64,000 nucleotides of DNA from an uncultured Paraprevotella sp. (GCA_900546665.1 URDY01000009.1:1-64000), one strand, 5' to 3'. Shown: positions 16,347-25,279, numbered from the stretch's first letter. The notes: generated by a model from the letters alone, not told the origin. Made by a program: numbers and translations.

Positions 16347-19037
16347 ATGGCCAGAACAACAAAATCTTTTTCGCATATAGAGGCGCAGGATGCGCTGGAG
16401 AAACTGAATGAATCCCATCCTTCCAGTGAGGAATTGGTATATGACTTGTTACGAATATTTTGCGGGTATGGTGAGGGTAATATACGTCGTATTCGGGAAG
16501 GAGTAGGCAATAAGGCGAAGGACGGGTGTACTGTTCTTGTTCCTAAGCTCATAGCTTATCGCCCGAAAGGTGAACTGGATTTTTATGAAGAAATCAAGGA
16601 AATGCAATCAGATAAACGGATCCTCAAACATACGCCCCGTCTCTATGTGGTGAGTAATGGAGAGACGATTGTGGCCGCTGACCCCAAGGAGCAGGATATT
16701 TATGAGAATAAAGTGGCTTTGATGTGGAAAGACTTCGAATTTTTCTATCCTCTGGCCGGCATCGAGAAGATACGCAATGTTGAGGAGGCGGAAGCCGATG
16801 TGAAGTCGGCCGAACTGATGGCCAAAATCTTCGACGAAATACGCCGCCACAACGACATCAAGGACAAGACGGAGATGCACAACCTCAACATCTTCATGTC
16901 GCGCCTGCTCTTCTGTTTCTTTGCCGAAGATACCCGGCTCTTCCCTGAACCCCAGCTTTTCACCAACTCCATCAGGCAGCATACGGCCGAAGACGGCCAC
17001 GACCTGGCCGAGTTCATCGACCGTGCTTTCTTGGCCATGTCCACCGACAATCCTGCCGTACTCGACACGCTTCCGAAACAATTCGCCATCTTCCCTTACG
17101 TCAATGGCGGTCTGTTTGAACAACGGCTACCCATCCCTATATTGAGCCGCCGTGCCCGTGTATTGATGATCAAGTGTGGCGACTTCAACTGGAAAGACAT
17201 CAACCCCGATATTTTCGGCTCGATGATACAAGCCGTCGTTACGCCCGAAATGCGTGCAGGGCTGGGCATGCACTACACCTCCGTACCCAATATTAAAAAG
17301 CTCATCCGCCCCCTGTTTTTGGATGAACTGAACAGGGAGTTTGAGGTAGCCAAGGGTACAAAAGACATCAAGCGTCTGCGCAAGCTGTTGGTTCGTTTGG
17401 GGAAAATCAAATTTTTCGACCCTGCCTGCGGAAGCGGCAATTTCCTGATTGTTTCCTATAAATGTGTACGTGAGCTTGAAATACAGATTTGGGAGGTTTT
17501 GCGCAAATGGGGCGAGCCAGAACTCCCGATGTCGAACATCAGTCTGCAACAATTCTATGGCATCGAGATAGACGATTTTGCTTGCGACACAGCTACCCTT
17601 TCTCTCTGGCTGGCCGAGCATCAGATGAACAATAAGTTTGAAACAGCTTTTGGCATCCGCCCCAACGCCCTACCTTTGCGTCCAAGTGGGCACATTGTTT
17701 GTGGCAATGCGTGTCGGTTGGATTGGGAAACGGTCTGTCCGCATACGGCAGAGGAAGAGGTTTATGTGATGGGAAATCCACCGTATTTAGGAGCCAGATT
17801 GCAAAGTAAAGACCAAAAGGAGGATATGCAATATGCAATGCAGCAAAATCTTGCATATAACAATCTTGATTATATTGCTACTTGGTTTTACAAAGGTAGT
17901 TTGTATATAAAGGATAGTAAGTCTAAACTTGCTTTTGTTACAACAAACTCTATTTGTCAAGGAGAACAGGTTGCACTACTTTGGAAATATCTTCAATCAA
18001 TAACTATAGAAATTTATTTTGCATATTCATCTTTTAGATGGTCGAATAATGCTAAAAATAATGCGGGAGTCACATGTACAATTATTGGATTGCGTTTTGT
18101 CTGTAGTAAAAACTCTCCTAAATATTTGTTTAAGGATGATGAAAAAAGATCCGTTCCAAACATAAATCCATATTTATATGCGGGTACAAATGTCATTGTA
18201 GACAAACAAAACGATTCTATATCGCACTTTCCAACCATTGCTTTCGGAAGTATGCCCAACGATGGAGGCTATTTGCTTCTTGATGAGCATGAAAAAGAGA
18301 AGCTCATAGAGGAAAACACAATGGCTTCAAAAATAATTCATCGAATATTGGGGTCGCAAGAGTTTATTCGAGATGAAAAAAGATATTGCCTTTGGATAAC
18401 GGATGAATTACTGCCTATTGCGTATTCAATCAATTCAGTAAAAAATAGAATAGACGCATGCAAAAGAATTAGGGAAAGTAGCACAAGAGAAAGTACAAAA
18501 TTATTAGCAGCTACGCCATATAAATTTGGCGAAATCCGCTATAAAGAAAGTAAATGCATCATTATTCCTTCCGTTTCATCCGAACGTAGAGAATATATTC
18601 CTATTGGATTTTTAGGAGCAGGAGTTGTTGTTTCAAATCTAGCCTTTGCTATCTACGACGCCCCTCTTTGGCTCTTCGGCATCCTTACCAGCAAGATGCA
18701 CATGGCTTGGGTAAAAACAGTAGGAGGACGATTGGAAACACGATATCGTTATTCTGCCCAGTTATGCTATAACACCTTTCCTTTTCCTACCATCAATGAA
18801 GCACAGAAAGCAGAGTTGGAGGAGTTGGCGCAAGAAGTATTGGACGTGCGCGACCAGCATTTCGATATGACGCCGAGCGAGCAATACAATCCTGAAACCA
18901 TGCCCGAGGCCTTGAAAGAAGTGCATCATCGCCTCGACTTGGCTGTGGAGCGTTGCTATCGTCCAGAGCCTTTCTCTTCGGATGAAGAGCGTTTGGAGTG
19001 TTTGTTTAAGTTGTATGCTAAAATGACGAAGAAATGA
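16347..19037 (+). CDS. MmeI-like class I SAM-dependent DNA methyltransferase
   Basis: This 896-residue protein has the layout of MmeI/type IIL-like enzymes: an N-terminal domain, a helical spacer (HNLNIFMSRLLFCFFAEDT), an N6-adenine methylase domain with motif I DPACGSGNFLI (about 356-366) and motif IV NPPY (about 477-480), and a C-terminal recognition domain with a helical end. The N-terminus carries KHTPRLYVVSNGETIVAADP but I see no clear PD-(D/E)xK endonuclease triad, so it may be methylase-only, with cutting left to other subunits. Composition is mosaic: about 16780-17760 and 18650-19037 are GC-rich, while 17780-18640, the recognition part, is AT-rich, as expected from swapping of specificity. 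It overlaps the next start by 4 bases (ATGA). Probable role: self-marking methylase of a multi-gene restriction-like system. Confidence 0.82.
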   Translation: MARTTKSFSHIEAQDALEKLNESHPSSEELVYDLLRIFCGYGEGNIRRIREGVGNKAKDGCTVLVPKLIAYRPKGELDFYEEIKEMQSDKRILKHTPRLYVVSNGETIVAADPKEQDIYENKVALMWKDFEFFYPLAGIEKIRNVEEAEADVKSAELMAKIFDEIRRHNDIKDKTEMHNLNIFMSRLLFCFFAEDTRLFPEPQLFTNSIRQHTAEDGHDLAEFIDRAFLAMSTDNPAVLDTLPKQFAIFPYVNGGLFEQRLPIPILSRRARVLMIKCGDFNWKDINPDIFGSMIQAVVTPEMRAGLGMHYTSVPNIKKLIRPLFLDELNREFEVAKGTKDIKRLRKLLVRLGKIKFFDPACGSGNFLIVSYKCVRELEIQIWEVLRKWGEPELPMSNISLQQFYGIEIDDFACDTATLSLWLAEHQMNNKFETAFGIRPNALPLRPSGHIVCGNACRLDWETVCPHTAEEEVYVMGNPPYLGARLQSKDQKEDMQYAMQQNLAYNNLDYIATWFYKGSLYIKDSKSKLAFVTTNSICQGEQVALLWKYLQSITIEIYFAYSSFRWSNNAKNNAGVTCTIIGLRFVCSKNSPKYLFKDDEKRSVPNINPYLYAGTNVIVDKQNDSISHFPTIAFGSMPNDGGYLLLDEHEKEKLIEENTMASKIIHRILGSQEFIRDEKRYCLWITDELLPIAYSINSVKNRIDACKRIRESSTRESTKLLAATPYKFGEIRYKESKCIIIPSVSSERREYIPIGFLGAGVVVSNLAFAIYDAPLWLFGILTSKMHMAWVKTVGGRLETRYRYSAQLCYNTFPFPTINEAQKAELEELAQEVLDVRDQHFDMTPSEQYNPETMPEALKEVHHRLDLAVERCYRPEPFSSDEERLECLFKLYAKMTKK

Positions 19038-19681
19038 AGGAATATACAAAATTGAATTGGAGCTTTTGGCTTTCTTTAATGGCTTTTGTTATATCAATAG
19101 TAGCATTAGCTGTATTTTTTTGTAAAGTTAAGCCATATTGTGTTGTGACTATTGATACATATATAGGTGTTATTGCAGGATTTATAGGAATTGCTGTTAC
19201 TTTAGTTATAGGATTCCAAATTTACTCTTTTATTTCTATTAAAGATAAAGTAAAAGAAATAATGTTACTAAAGGATGAATTGGTTACTACAAAAGGCAAT
19301 TTGTCTTTAATTAAAAATGAAATTTCGGAATTAGAAAAAAAATTTCAAGGTGAGGTTAATTGGAGTATAGGAGATATTTATTGCGAAAATGGGAATAATA
19401 TAGAAGCATTTAAACGTTTCCAACAAGCAATATGCTATTTTGCTGATCTTGATTCTCAAAAAGAATTGTTATCATTTTATATTAAAAGATTAGATGCTTG
19501 TTGCCGAGAATTCAAAGGGGTCGTAGAAAATGAGCAAATATTGCTTAAGTCACAACTTTTAATCTTACAACATAACAATCTAAGTTTACAAAAAAGAAAA
19601 TATTATTGGGTGATAAAAGAAGCCTATGAAGAAGTATATAAAAATTTTATAGTTAAACTTCATGCCTTGATAAACGACTAA
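19034..19681 (+). CDS. Two-TM coiled-coil/TPR-like protein of unknown function
   Basis: I do not recognise this 215-residue protein. Two transmembrane helices near the N-terminus (about 10-30 and 42-66: SLMAFVISIVALAVFF and GVIAGFIGIAVTLVIGF) are followed by a Lys/Glu coiled coil (70-110). A helical part follows that reads like one TPR unit (YCENGNNIEAFKRFQQAICYF, shortened here to its core GNNIEAFKRFQQA). It would sit in the inner membrane with the C-terminal part in the cytosol. It is translationally coupled to the methyltransferase (4-base overlap) yet is much more AT-rich than its neighbours, so it may be an insertion. Similar membrane-helical proteins occur as accessory genes in defence loci; a function cannot be assigned. 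Confidence 0.65.
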   Translation: MKEYTKLNWSFWLSLMAFVISIVALAVFFCKVKPYCVVTIDTYIGVIAGFIGIAVTLVIGFQIYSFISIKDKVKEIMLLKDELVTTKGNLSLIKNEISELEKKFQGEVNWSIGDIYCENGNNIEAFKRFQQAICYFADLDSQKELLSFYIKRLDACCREFKGVVENEQILLKSQLLILQHNNLSLQKRKYYWVIKEAYEEVYKNFIVKLHALIND

Positions 19682-19778
19682 TCTTTAGATATTTATTGGC
19701 GTTATAATAACAAAATCCTCATTTACTTTACTTCGTTTAAAGAAAAATCGTAAATTTAGCACACCTAAAACATAAAGC

Positions 19779-20003
19779 ATGAAAGACAAAGAACTCGATA
19801 TCGCCTATTTCCTTTCTTTCTGCATCGAGCAGTATGGAAAGAAGCATCGGTTGAGTGGGGACGAAGTGGTCTCCCTGTTCGATCGATACGAAGTGTTGCC
19901 CTATCTGAAGGATAATTTCGAGGTGCTGCACACGCAAGGCCACCAGTGGCTGATGGAGGAAATAGACGAACTGATAAAAAAGCAGGAGGAAGTAACGGTA
20001 TGA
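19779..20003 (+). CDS. DUF3791 small protein, putative antitoxin-like partner
   Basis: This 74-residue protein matches the DUF3791 pattern: DIAYFLSFCIEQYGKKHRLS, then SLFDRYEVLPYLKDNFEVLHTQGHQWLMEEIDELI. The family is small, helical and found next to DUF3990. Its stop overlaps the DUF3990 start (ATGA, 20000-20003). The 97-base gap before it (19682-19778) holds TAAATTTA near 19751, one mismatch from the Bacteroides -7 box, so a separate promoter for the downstream five genes is possible. An antitoxin or control role is inferred. Confidence 0.75.
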   Translation: MKDKELDIAYFLSFCIEQYGKKHRLSGDEVVSLFDRYEVLPYLKDNFEVLHTQGHQWLMEEIDELIKKQEEVTV

Positions 20004-20482
20004 TAGTATATCATGGCAGCATAGAGCAGGTAAAGAAACCTGAAATAAGGGAAGCCAACCGAGCGTTGGATTATGGGAACGGCTTCTACACCACTACGTC
20101 CGAAGAACAAGCTACGCTTTGGGTCAGACGAAAGTTAAAGGGAGCGGGTGGTAAAGGGTACGTCAACGTGTATGAGTGGGACGAAGCCTGTGCATCGGGC
20201 CTCGACGTGCTTCACTTCACAGAACCTACGGAAGAATGGCTCGACTTTGTGATGGCCAACCGAACGGACATGAATTACCACCACGCACACGACATTGTGT
20301 GGGGCCCCGTAGCCAACGACCGCGTATATGCGGCATTTGCATTGTACGAAGGTGGCCTGCTGAACAAACAGGAACTGATAAAAGAGCTGAAAACATATGT
20401 ATTGGTCGATCAGTTGTTGTTTCACACTCCCCGTTCGCTTGCTTGCCTGAAATTCAAAGAAGCCAAGGAGGTCAGCCTATGA
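20000..20482 (+). CDS. DUF3990 protein, ADP-ribosyltransferase-like fold
   Basis: The reading frame is open from 19946, but the start is placed at ATG 20000 because it overlaps the preceding stop (ATGA) and because MIVYHGSIEQVKKPEI is the family's usual beginning. The protein is 160 residues. YHGS near the start and DYGNGFYTTTSEEQATLW (about 28-45) resemble the first two motifs of the ADP-ribosyltransferase (ART) superfamily, to which I recall DUF3990 being assigned. An acidic third motif is not obvious. If active, it would modify a protein or nucleic acid using NAD+. It sits between DUF3791 and another small protein, all three overlapping by 4 bases, inside the helicase operon. Confidence 0.7.
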   Translation: MIVYHGSIEQVKKPEIREANRALDYGNGFYTTTSEEQATLWVRRKLKGAGGKGYVNVYEWDEACASGLDVLHFTEPTEEWLDFVMANRTDMNYHHAHDIVWGPVANDRVYAAFALYEGGLLNKQELIKELKTYVLVDQLLFHTPRSLACLKFKEAKEVSL

Positions 20483-20727
20483 ATCTGGACATAACCAACA
20501 AGAACCTGTATCTGCTGCTGCCCAGTAAAGTCAGCCGCGTGGCGCAAATCTATGCGCACGAACACCACGTGACGATCATTGAGGCCATGCGCCGTTTCTA
20601 TCATTCGGACACCTACAAAAGGCTGGCCGACGAAACCACCAAGCTGTGGCACTATGGACCTGTTGCCCTCTATCAGGAATTTACAGACGAATTGAAACAG
20701 AAAGGAAACGAATATGGGAATAAATAA
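20479..20727 (+). CDS. Small helical protein, third member of the DUF3791-DUF3990 cassette
   Basis: The protein is 82 residues. ATG 20479 overlaps the DUF3990 stop (ATGA), and the end overlaps the helicase start by 14 bases. The sequence contains VSRVAQIYAHEHHVTIIEAM and FYHSDTYKRLADETTKLWH, then GPVALYQEF. It resembles DUF3791-like proteins that flank DUF3990 on the other side, with the LW(H)xGP motif. It may be a second antitoxin or adaptor. The much longer frame beginning at 20176 is not used, because it overlaps the coding sequence of DUF3990. Confidence 0.65.
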   Translation: MNLDITNKNLYLLLPSKVSRVAQIYAHEHHVTIIEAMRRFYHSDTYKRLADETTKLWHYGPVALYQEFTDELKQKGNEYGNK

Positions 20728-22699
20728 CCTTGTCAACATAGAATACGCCCAGACAGGGCAATCGAGCGCGACAAACGAACTGGGTATGCGCGAAATGCAG
20801 GCCATGGTGTACGAACAGCGTCAGCGGCCCTACTTGCTGGTGAAAGCTCCGCCCGCATCGGGCAAGAGCCGCGCCATGATGTTTGTGGCCCTCGACAAGC
20901 TGGCGAACCAGGGCATCAGAAAGGTTGTCGTCGCCGTGCCCGAAAAATCCATCGGCCGTTCGTTCAGAAACACGAATCTGAAGGATTATGGTTTCTTTGC
21001 CGACTGGAAGGTGGTGCCTTACTACAACCTGTGCGACTCATTAGGGTCGGAAACGTCCAAACGCAAAGTACTGGGCGAATTCCTGCACCCTGAAAACAAG
21101 GCGCAGATACTGGTGTGTACGCACAGCACCCTGCGCAATGCCCTAAAGGATATTCCCAACGAGTGGTTGGACGATGTATTCTTTGGTATTGATGAGTTTC
21201 ATCATACCTCGGCTGATGCCAACAATAATTTGGGCGAGCTGATACGCCGGTTGCTCAATGAAACGTCGGCACACATACTGGCCATGACGGGCAGTTATTT
21301 CCGTGGGGATGCCGTTCCTGTGATGCGGCCCGAAGACGAAGCCAGGTTCCAACCCACCATCAACTATAATTATTATCAGCAGCTCAGCGGATACAAGTAC
21401 TTGAAGAGTCTGGGCATCGGCTACCAGTTCTTTACAAGCAAGTATATCACGGCTCTGCCAGAAACGCTCGATACGACAAAAAAGACACTAATACACATTC
21501 CCAACGTAAACTCCAAGACTTCTTATGCATCGAAGTATGACGAGGCGGCCGATATCATCCGCTGTATAGGCGAAATTGTAGAGACGGACTATGAACATCA
21601 CATTTATCATGTACAGACTCCCGATGGTCGTATCCTGAAGGTAGGAGATCTGGTAGAAGACAATCCTTCGTGCAGGGATGCCCTTCAGGCCTACCTGCAA
21701 CGTATGAATTCGCGCGACGCGCTCGACATTCTGATAGCACTCGGCACGGCCAAGGAAGGTTTCGACTGGGCGTGGTGCGAATGCTGCATCACCATCGGCA
21801 TACGTTCGTCGCTGACCGAAATCGTGCAGATTATAGGACGCTGTACGCGCGACTGTGAAGGCAAGACACATGCGCAGTTCATCAACCTGATACCTTGCCC
21901 CGACGCCGCACAGGAAGACGTCACGATGGCCGTCAACGACTTTCTGAAAGCCATTTCGGCCTCCCTGCTGATGGAGCAGGTCATGGCGCCCCGCTGGACG
22001 TTCAAGACCAGGCGGGATGAAGAAGTTCCCGACGAGGTAGCGGACGAAAGCCCGGCAAGAGGAACCGACCGCAGGCATACCATCGAGGTAGAAGGACTGC
22101 CCACGCCTACTGAACGGGCGCAGGCCATCATCGACAACGACCTCGACACACTGATAGCCACCACGCTATCGGACAAGCGCATCCGCGAAGCCATCCTTGG
22201 CACAGATATGGCCGAAGTCATTACGCAGGTGTATATCCCCAAAATCATTGCCGAGAAATACCATAATCTGACGGAGGAAGAAGTGGACCAGGTAGCCAAA
22301 CACGCCATCCTGACTATAGCCACGCAGGGGCAGGACATTACGACGGACGACAGCGGCAACAAGTTCATCCGTCTGGCCAACCGTTTTGTCAATCTGGACC
22401 ATTTGTCCATCAACCTGATAGACTCCATCAACCCCTTCCAGCGTGCCTACGAGATATTGTCCAAATCGCTGACGCCCGAGGTGTTGCACACCATCCAATA
22501 CGAGATAGAATCCCAACGCGAAGAAATGACACGTGAAGAAGCCATCGTGCTGTTCACCAAGTACCTGCCCAAGTGGAGGGAAGAGCACGACAATAAAGTG
22601 CCGACGCTCAACGAGGCCGATGCCAACGGCCGGCGCATCGCGATGGCCATTGAATATTTGCGTAAACTGAAAAAACAATCATTAGCGAACAGACGATGA
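20714..22699 (+). CDS. SF2 (DEAD/DEAH-type) helicase of a restriction-like system
   Basis: This 661-residue protein has helicase motif I APPASGKS (45-52), motif Ia-like VVVAVPEKS, motif II IDEFHH (about 159-164), motif III MTGSY, and motif VI QIIGRCTRDC (about 371-380), all in the order of superfamily 2 translocases related to type I/III restriction subunits. The C-terminal third, after a basic linker (KTRRDEEVPDEV), is helical and unassigned. No nuclease motif is visible within it. Its start overlaps the upstream small gene by 14 bases, and its stop overlaps the GIY-YIG gene by 4. The likely role is DNA translocation or unwinding that licenses the GIY-YIG nuclease. Confidence 0.82.
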   Translation: MGINNLVNIEYAQTGQSSATNELGMREMQAMVYEQRQRPYLLVKAPPASGKSRAMMFVALDKLANQGIRKVVVAVPEKSIGRSFRNTNLKDYGFFADWKVVPYYNLCDSLGSETSKRKVLGEFLHPENKAQILVCTHSTLRNALKDIPNEWLDDVFFGIDEFHHTSADANNNLGELIRRLLNETSAHILAMTGSYFRGDAVPVMRPEDEARFQPTINYNYYQQLSGYKYLKSLGIGYQFFTSKYITALPETLDTTKKTLIHIPNVNSKTSYASKYDEAADIIRCIGEIVETDYEHHIYHVQTPDGRILKVGDLVEDNPSCRDALQAYLQRMNSRDALDILIALGTAKEGFDWAWCECCITIGIRSSLTEIVQIIGRCTRDCEGKTHAQFINLIPCPDAAQEDVTMAVNDFLKAISASLLMEQVMAPRWTFKTRRDEEVPDEVADESPARGTDRRHTIEVEGLPTPTERAQAIIDNDLDTLIATTLSDKRIREAILGTDMAEVITQVYIPKIIAEKYHNLTEEEVDQVAKHAILTIATQGQDITTDDSGNKFIRLANRFVNLDHLSINLIDSINPFQRAYEILSKSLTPEVLHTIQYEIESQREEMTREEAIVLFTKYLPKWREEHDNKVPTLNEADANGRRIAMAIEYLRKLKKQSLANRR

Positions 22700-23895
22700 T
22701 AAACTGGGATAAAGAGCTGGAAAAGATATTTGCTGATCCGCTATTAGCTGACATTACGGCTCCGGAAAAGAAAGTGACCTCAAGTGATCGCTTGATAGCC
22801 GGTTTTCAGCGTATCGTGGATTTTGTAGAGACGAACGGACATTTGCCTCAAAAGGATAGTGGGCGAGAGGAACGTACGCTTTATAATCAGCTTAAAGGAA
22901 TTTTAGATGATAGCAAAAAGAAAGCCAAATGTTTGCCCTACGATACGGCGGGTATACTGAATGAGTCTGAAAGTCAAGCTTTACAGGAACCTGAAGTGTG
23001 TTATCAGACGGTTTCAAAAACTCCTCAACAGCAACTGGAAGACATTTTTAATGATCCAATCTTTTCAGATGTAGGTCAGTTGGATTCAGACTTGTTTGAT
23101 TTGCCGGATTTTATGAAAAAACGGTTGGAAGAACGGCAGGAAGCCGATTTTGTGGCCAAACGAGTGAAATGTGAAGATTTCCAACGGTTTGAACCTGGTT
23201 TTCAGGAGATTCATTCAGGCCTGAAATCCGGGAAATACCGTTTGATTAAGTTTAAGGATGCCCATGTTGCGGTAGGCCATTATTTTGTGGAAGATGGTAT
23301 ATTGGTGTATATTGCCGGTTTGGAAAAGGTTCAAAAAAATAAATATGGCAAGAAAGAAAGCCGTACGCGTTGTATTTATGAGAACGGCATGGAATCGGGT
23401 ATTTATATGCAGACCCTTTGCAAGAATCTGTATACGGCAGGATATACGGTTCAGGATATGTCGGACGTGGAAGACAATTATCTGAATAAGAAATTTTCTA
23501 TCAATTCAGATGATGTGGAGAGTGGTATGGTATATGTACTCCGTTCCTTATCGAAGGACCCGGAAATAGTATCTATTCCCCATCTGTATAAGATTGGTTT
23601 TACGACAACACCTTTGGAAACCCGTATAGCCAATGCCAAAAACGAACCGACATATCTTTATGCAGATGTGGAAGTTGTGGCAACATGGAGGGTGTATAAT
23701 GTGAAAAGTGTAGTGCTGGAATCTTTGATTCATAAGTTATTCAGCGAGGTTCAGCTTCAAGTGGTCATTGATGGTAAAAAACCGAAAGAATGGTTTGTCG
23801 TTCCTTTTCCAATTATCGAGGATGCAGTGATGCATATTATTAATGGTAAACCGGTTGCTTATGATAGTAAGATTCAGCAACTAATTGATCTTTAA
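22696..23895 (+). CDS. GIY-YIG (T5orf172-type) nuclease subunit
   Basis: The protein is 399 residues. The C-terminal domain (about 275-370) has GMVYVL, LYKIGFTTTPLETRI and VVLESLIHKLF, the GIY-YIG-type core of the T5orf172/MUG113 family, with a candidate catalytic Arg in LETRI and metal-binding Glu in VLESL. The N-terminal half has two related short segments (LEKIFADPLLADI near 6 and LEDIFNDPIFSDV near 115), perhaps docking motifs for the helicase. A central region (155-260) contains YRLIKFKDAHVAVGHYF and is unassigned. It overlaps the helicase stop (ATGA). Best reading: the cutting subunit of the operon, producing nicks or breaks in DNA lacking the methyl mark. Confidence 0.8.
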   Translation: MINWDKELEKIFADPLLADITAPEKKVTSSDRLIAGFQRIVDFVETNGHLPQKDSGREERTLYNQLKGILDDSKKKAKCLPYDTAGILNESESQALQEPEVCYQTVSKTPQQQLEDIFNDPIFSDVGQLDSDLFDLPDFMKKRLEERQEADFVAKRVKCEDFQRFEPGFQEIHSGLKSGKYRLIKFKDAHVAVGHYFVEDGILVYIAGLEKVQKNKYGKKESRTRCIYENGMESGIYMQTLCKNLYTAGYTVQDMSDVEDNYLNKKFSINSDDVESGMVYVLRSLSKDPEIVSIPHLYKIGFTTTPLETRIANAKNEPTYLYADVEVVATWRVYNVKSVVLESLIHKLFSEVQLQVVIDGKKPKEWFVVPFPIIEDAVMHIINGKPVAYDSKIQQLIDL

Positions 23896-23954
23896 ATTAT
23901 TTGAAACTATTGATCAAGTCAATGTAATAATACATAAAAAGATTTATATTGATA

Positions 23955-24005
23955 AACCCGTTGGCAGAGTTGAGTATTTGTTGATTTAAGTTCTGCCAAC
24001 GGGTT
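23955..24005. terminator. Bidirectional terminator hairpin
   Basis: AACCCGTTGGCAGA (23955-23968) pairs with TCTGCCAACGGGTT (23992-24005). It lies between the convergent GIY-YIG and phytase-like genes. T-rich tracts are weak, so efficiency is uncertain. Confidence 0.7.
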
Positions 24006-24097
24006 ATTATCAGTTTATGAATTGCATCTGGGGGAACAGCAATTCGTATGTCGTAGGTATGCCACGCTGATTGTAGGAACTATTGTTGGTATCCGGA

Positions 24098-25279
24098 TTA
24101 TTTTATTCTGAAGAACCACAGTTCATTGAAATCCCTGTTGCCCGAAGGAGTATTCTTTTCGATAATGGTATTGTCCGGTTGTGTGGGGGAGGTAATACCG
24201 AAGTCGTCATCATTTGCGACGCATAGAATGGAATCGCCGATCAGGGCAATGCCTTCTGCTTTGTCGTGACCATAATCGGGGGCGGCCTTTACGATATCCA
24301 GTACCAGGGTTTTCTGGAGTATTGGGGAACGGTCTGACAGACAAACCTTATACACTTTCTTGTTGGCGGGAGTGTGCTCATCGGGAAACTTACCGTCTCT
24401 TTCGAGTACCAACAGTGTACTGTCGCTGAGCCAGCATAAGGCATTTGCTCCGTCGCTGTCGGTATCAAGCAGATAGCGGAATTCTGTCCAGTCCTTGTCG
24501 GTCAGATCGTATCTGAAAAGGGGGACGATATGTTCCTTTTCACCCATAAGAGGTGACTGCATGATGCCATACAAGCAGGTTCCGTCGGGACTAGCACAAA
24601 GGCCTTCCAGACCTCTGTTGGGCTTCCTGCTCTGATAATGTTGTGGCATGCTTCCGTCGAAAGGAGACAGAAGATCAATACACCTTCCGGAGCGGTCGAA
24701 GTGCATCAGAAACGGGCCGTATTCATCGCTGACCCAGAATGTGCTGTCCGGTAATAAGGCCAGACCTTCGGGGTCTATTCCATGTGAGGCGGATGACTGT
24801 ATTTTCTTTCCATACAGGTCATAGGCCGTTTCACCCGTCTGTCCCGGGCTGTCCTTGATGGGGAGTCCCGTAAACGGCCGGTTGTCCTGATCCTTCAAGA
24901 TGATTTCGTGTTTCAGGACAAAACGGTCGCCGTCCTTTGAGAAGATGCCGATGCGCGGGCTGAAGTCCGGTTCCGGGAAAATCTTTCCGTCGCCGGATTG
25001 GTTGTCTACATTGGGACCTCTGTCGGTCAGGAGCCAGAAGGTATGGTCCTTGTCGCAATAGACGAGGTCGGAACCGTAGCCTCCGATCTGATAAGCGGTT
25101 CCGGTATCCATCACACTGAAGGATCGGGAGGGGAGAGGATAGTGCCGCACGGAGGATGACGAACCAGAAAGGCCGGTCCTGCTGCCGGACTGGCAGGAAG
25201 ACAACAACGGCATTAAGGCGGTGAAGTATAAAACCGCCTTGATGCCTGTGAGGGTATTCAGAATCAATGTTCTAATCAT
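24098..25279 (-). CDS. Esterase-like/phytase-like beta-propeller lipoprotein
   Basis: The 393-residue protein has an SPII signal (lipobox LLSSC, Cys 29). It matches the esterase-like domain of phytase proteins, with DLVYCDKDHTFWLLTDRGPN, SHGIDPEGLALLPDSTFWVSDEYGP, PNRGLEGLCASPDG and DKAEGIALIGDSILCVANDD. The repeated EGLA/EGLC with WVSDE, Asp and His residues mark a calcium-dependent propeller. The family is linked to phosphoester or sugar-phosphate hydrolysis; activity on phytate is not demonstrated. It is the last gene of a porin-lamin tail-esterase operon and overlaps the preceding stop by 4 bases. Lipidation puts it in the envelope, probably facing the periplasm or outside. Confidence 0.8.
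   Translation of the reverse strand: MIRTLILNTLTGIKAVLYFTALMPLLSSCQSGSRTGLSGSSSSVRHYPLPSRSFSVMDTGTAYQIGGYGSDLVYCDKDHTFWLLTDRGPNVDNQSGDGKIFPEPDFSPRIGIFSKDGDRFVLKHEIILKDQDNRPFTGLPIKDSPGQTGETAYDLYGKKIQSSASHGIDPEGLALLPDSTFWVSDEYGPFLMHFDRSGRCIDLLSPFDGSMPQHYQSRKPNRGLEGLCASPDGTCLYGIMQSPLMGEKEHIVPLFRYDLTDKDWTEFRYLLDTDSDGANALCWLSDSTLLVLERDGKFPDEHTPANKKVYKVCLSDRSPILQKTLVLDIVKAAPDYGHDKAEGIALIGDSILCVANDDDFGITSPTQPDNTIIEKNTPSGNRDFNELWFFRIK

Noticed and set aside
16347..17400. Endonuclease domain in the methyltransferase N-terminus
   Set aside because: I looked for a D...ExK triad as in MmeI. ELDFYEEIKE is acidic but does not fit the expected spacing, so I describe it as methylase without proven nuclease.
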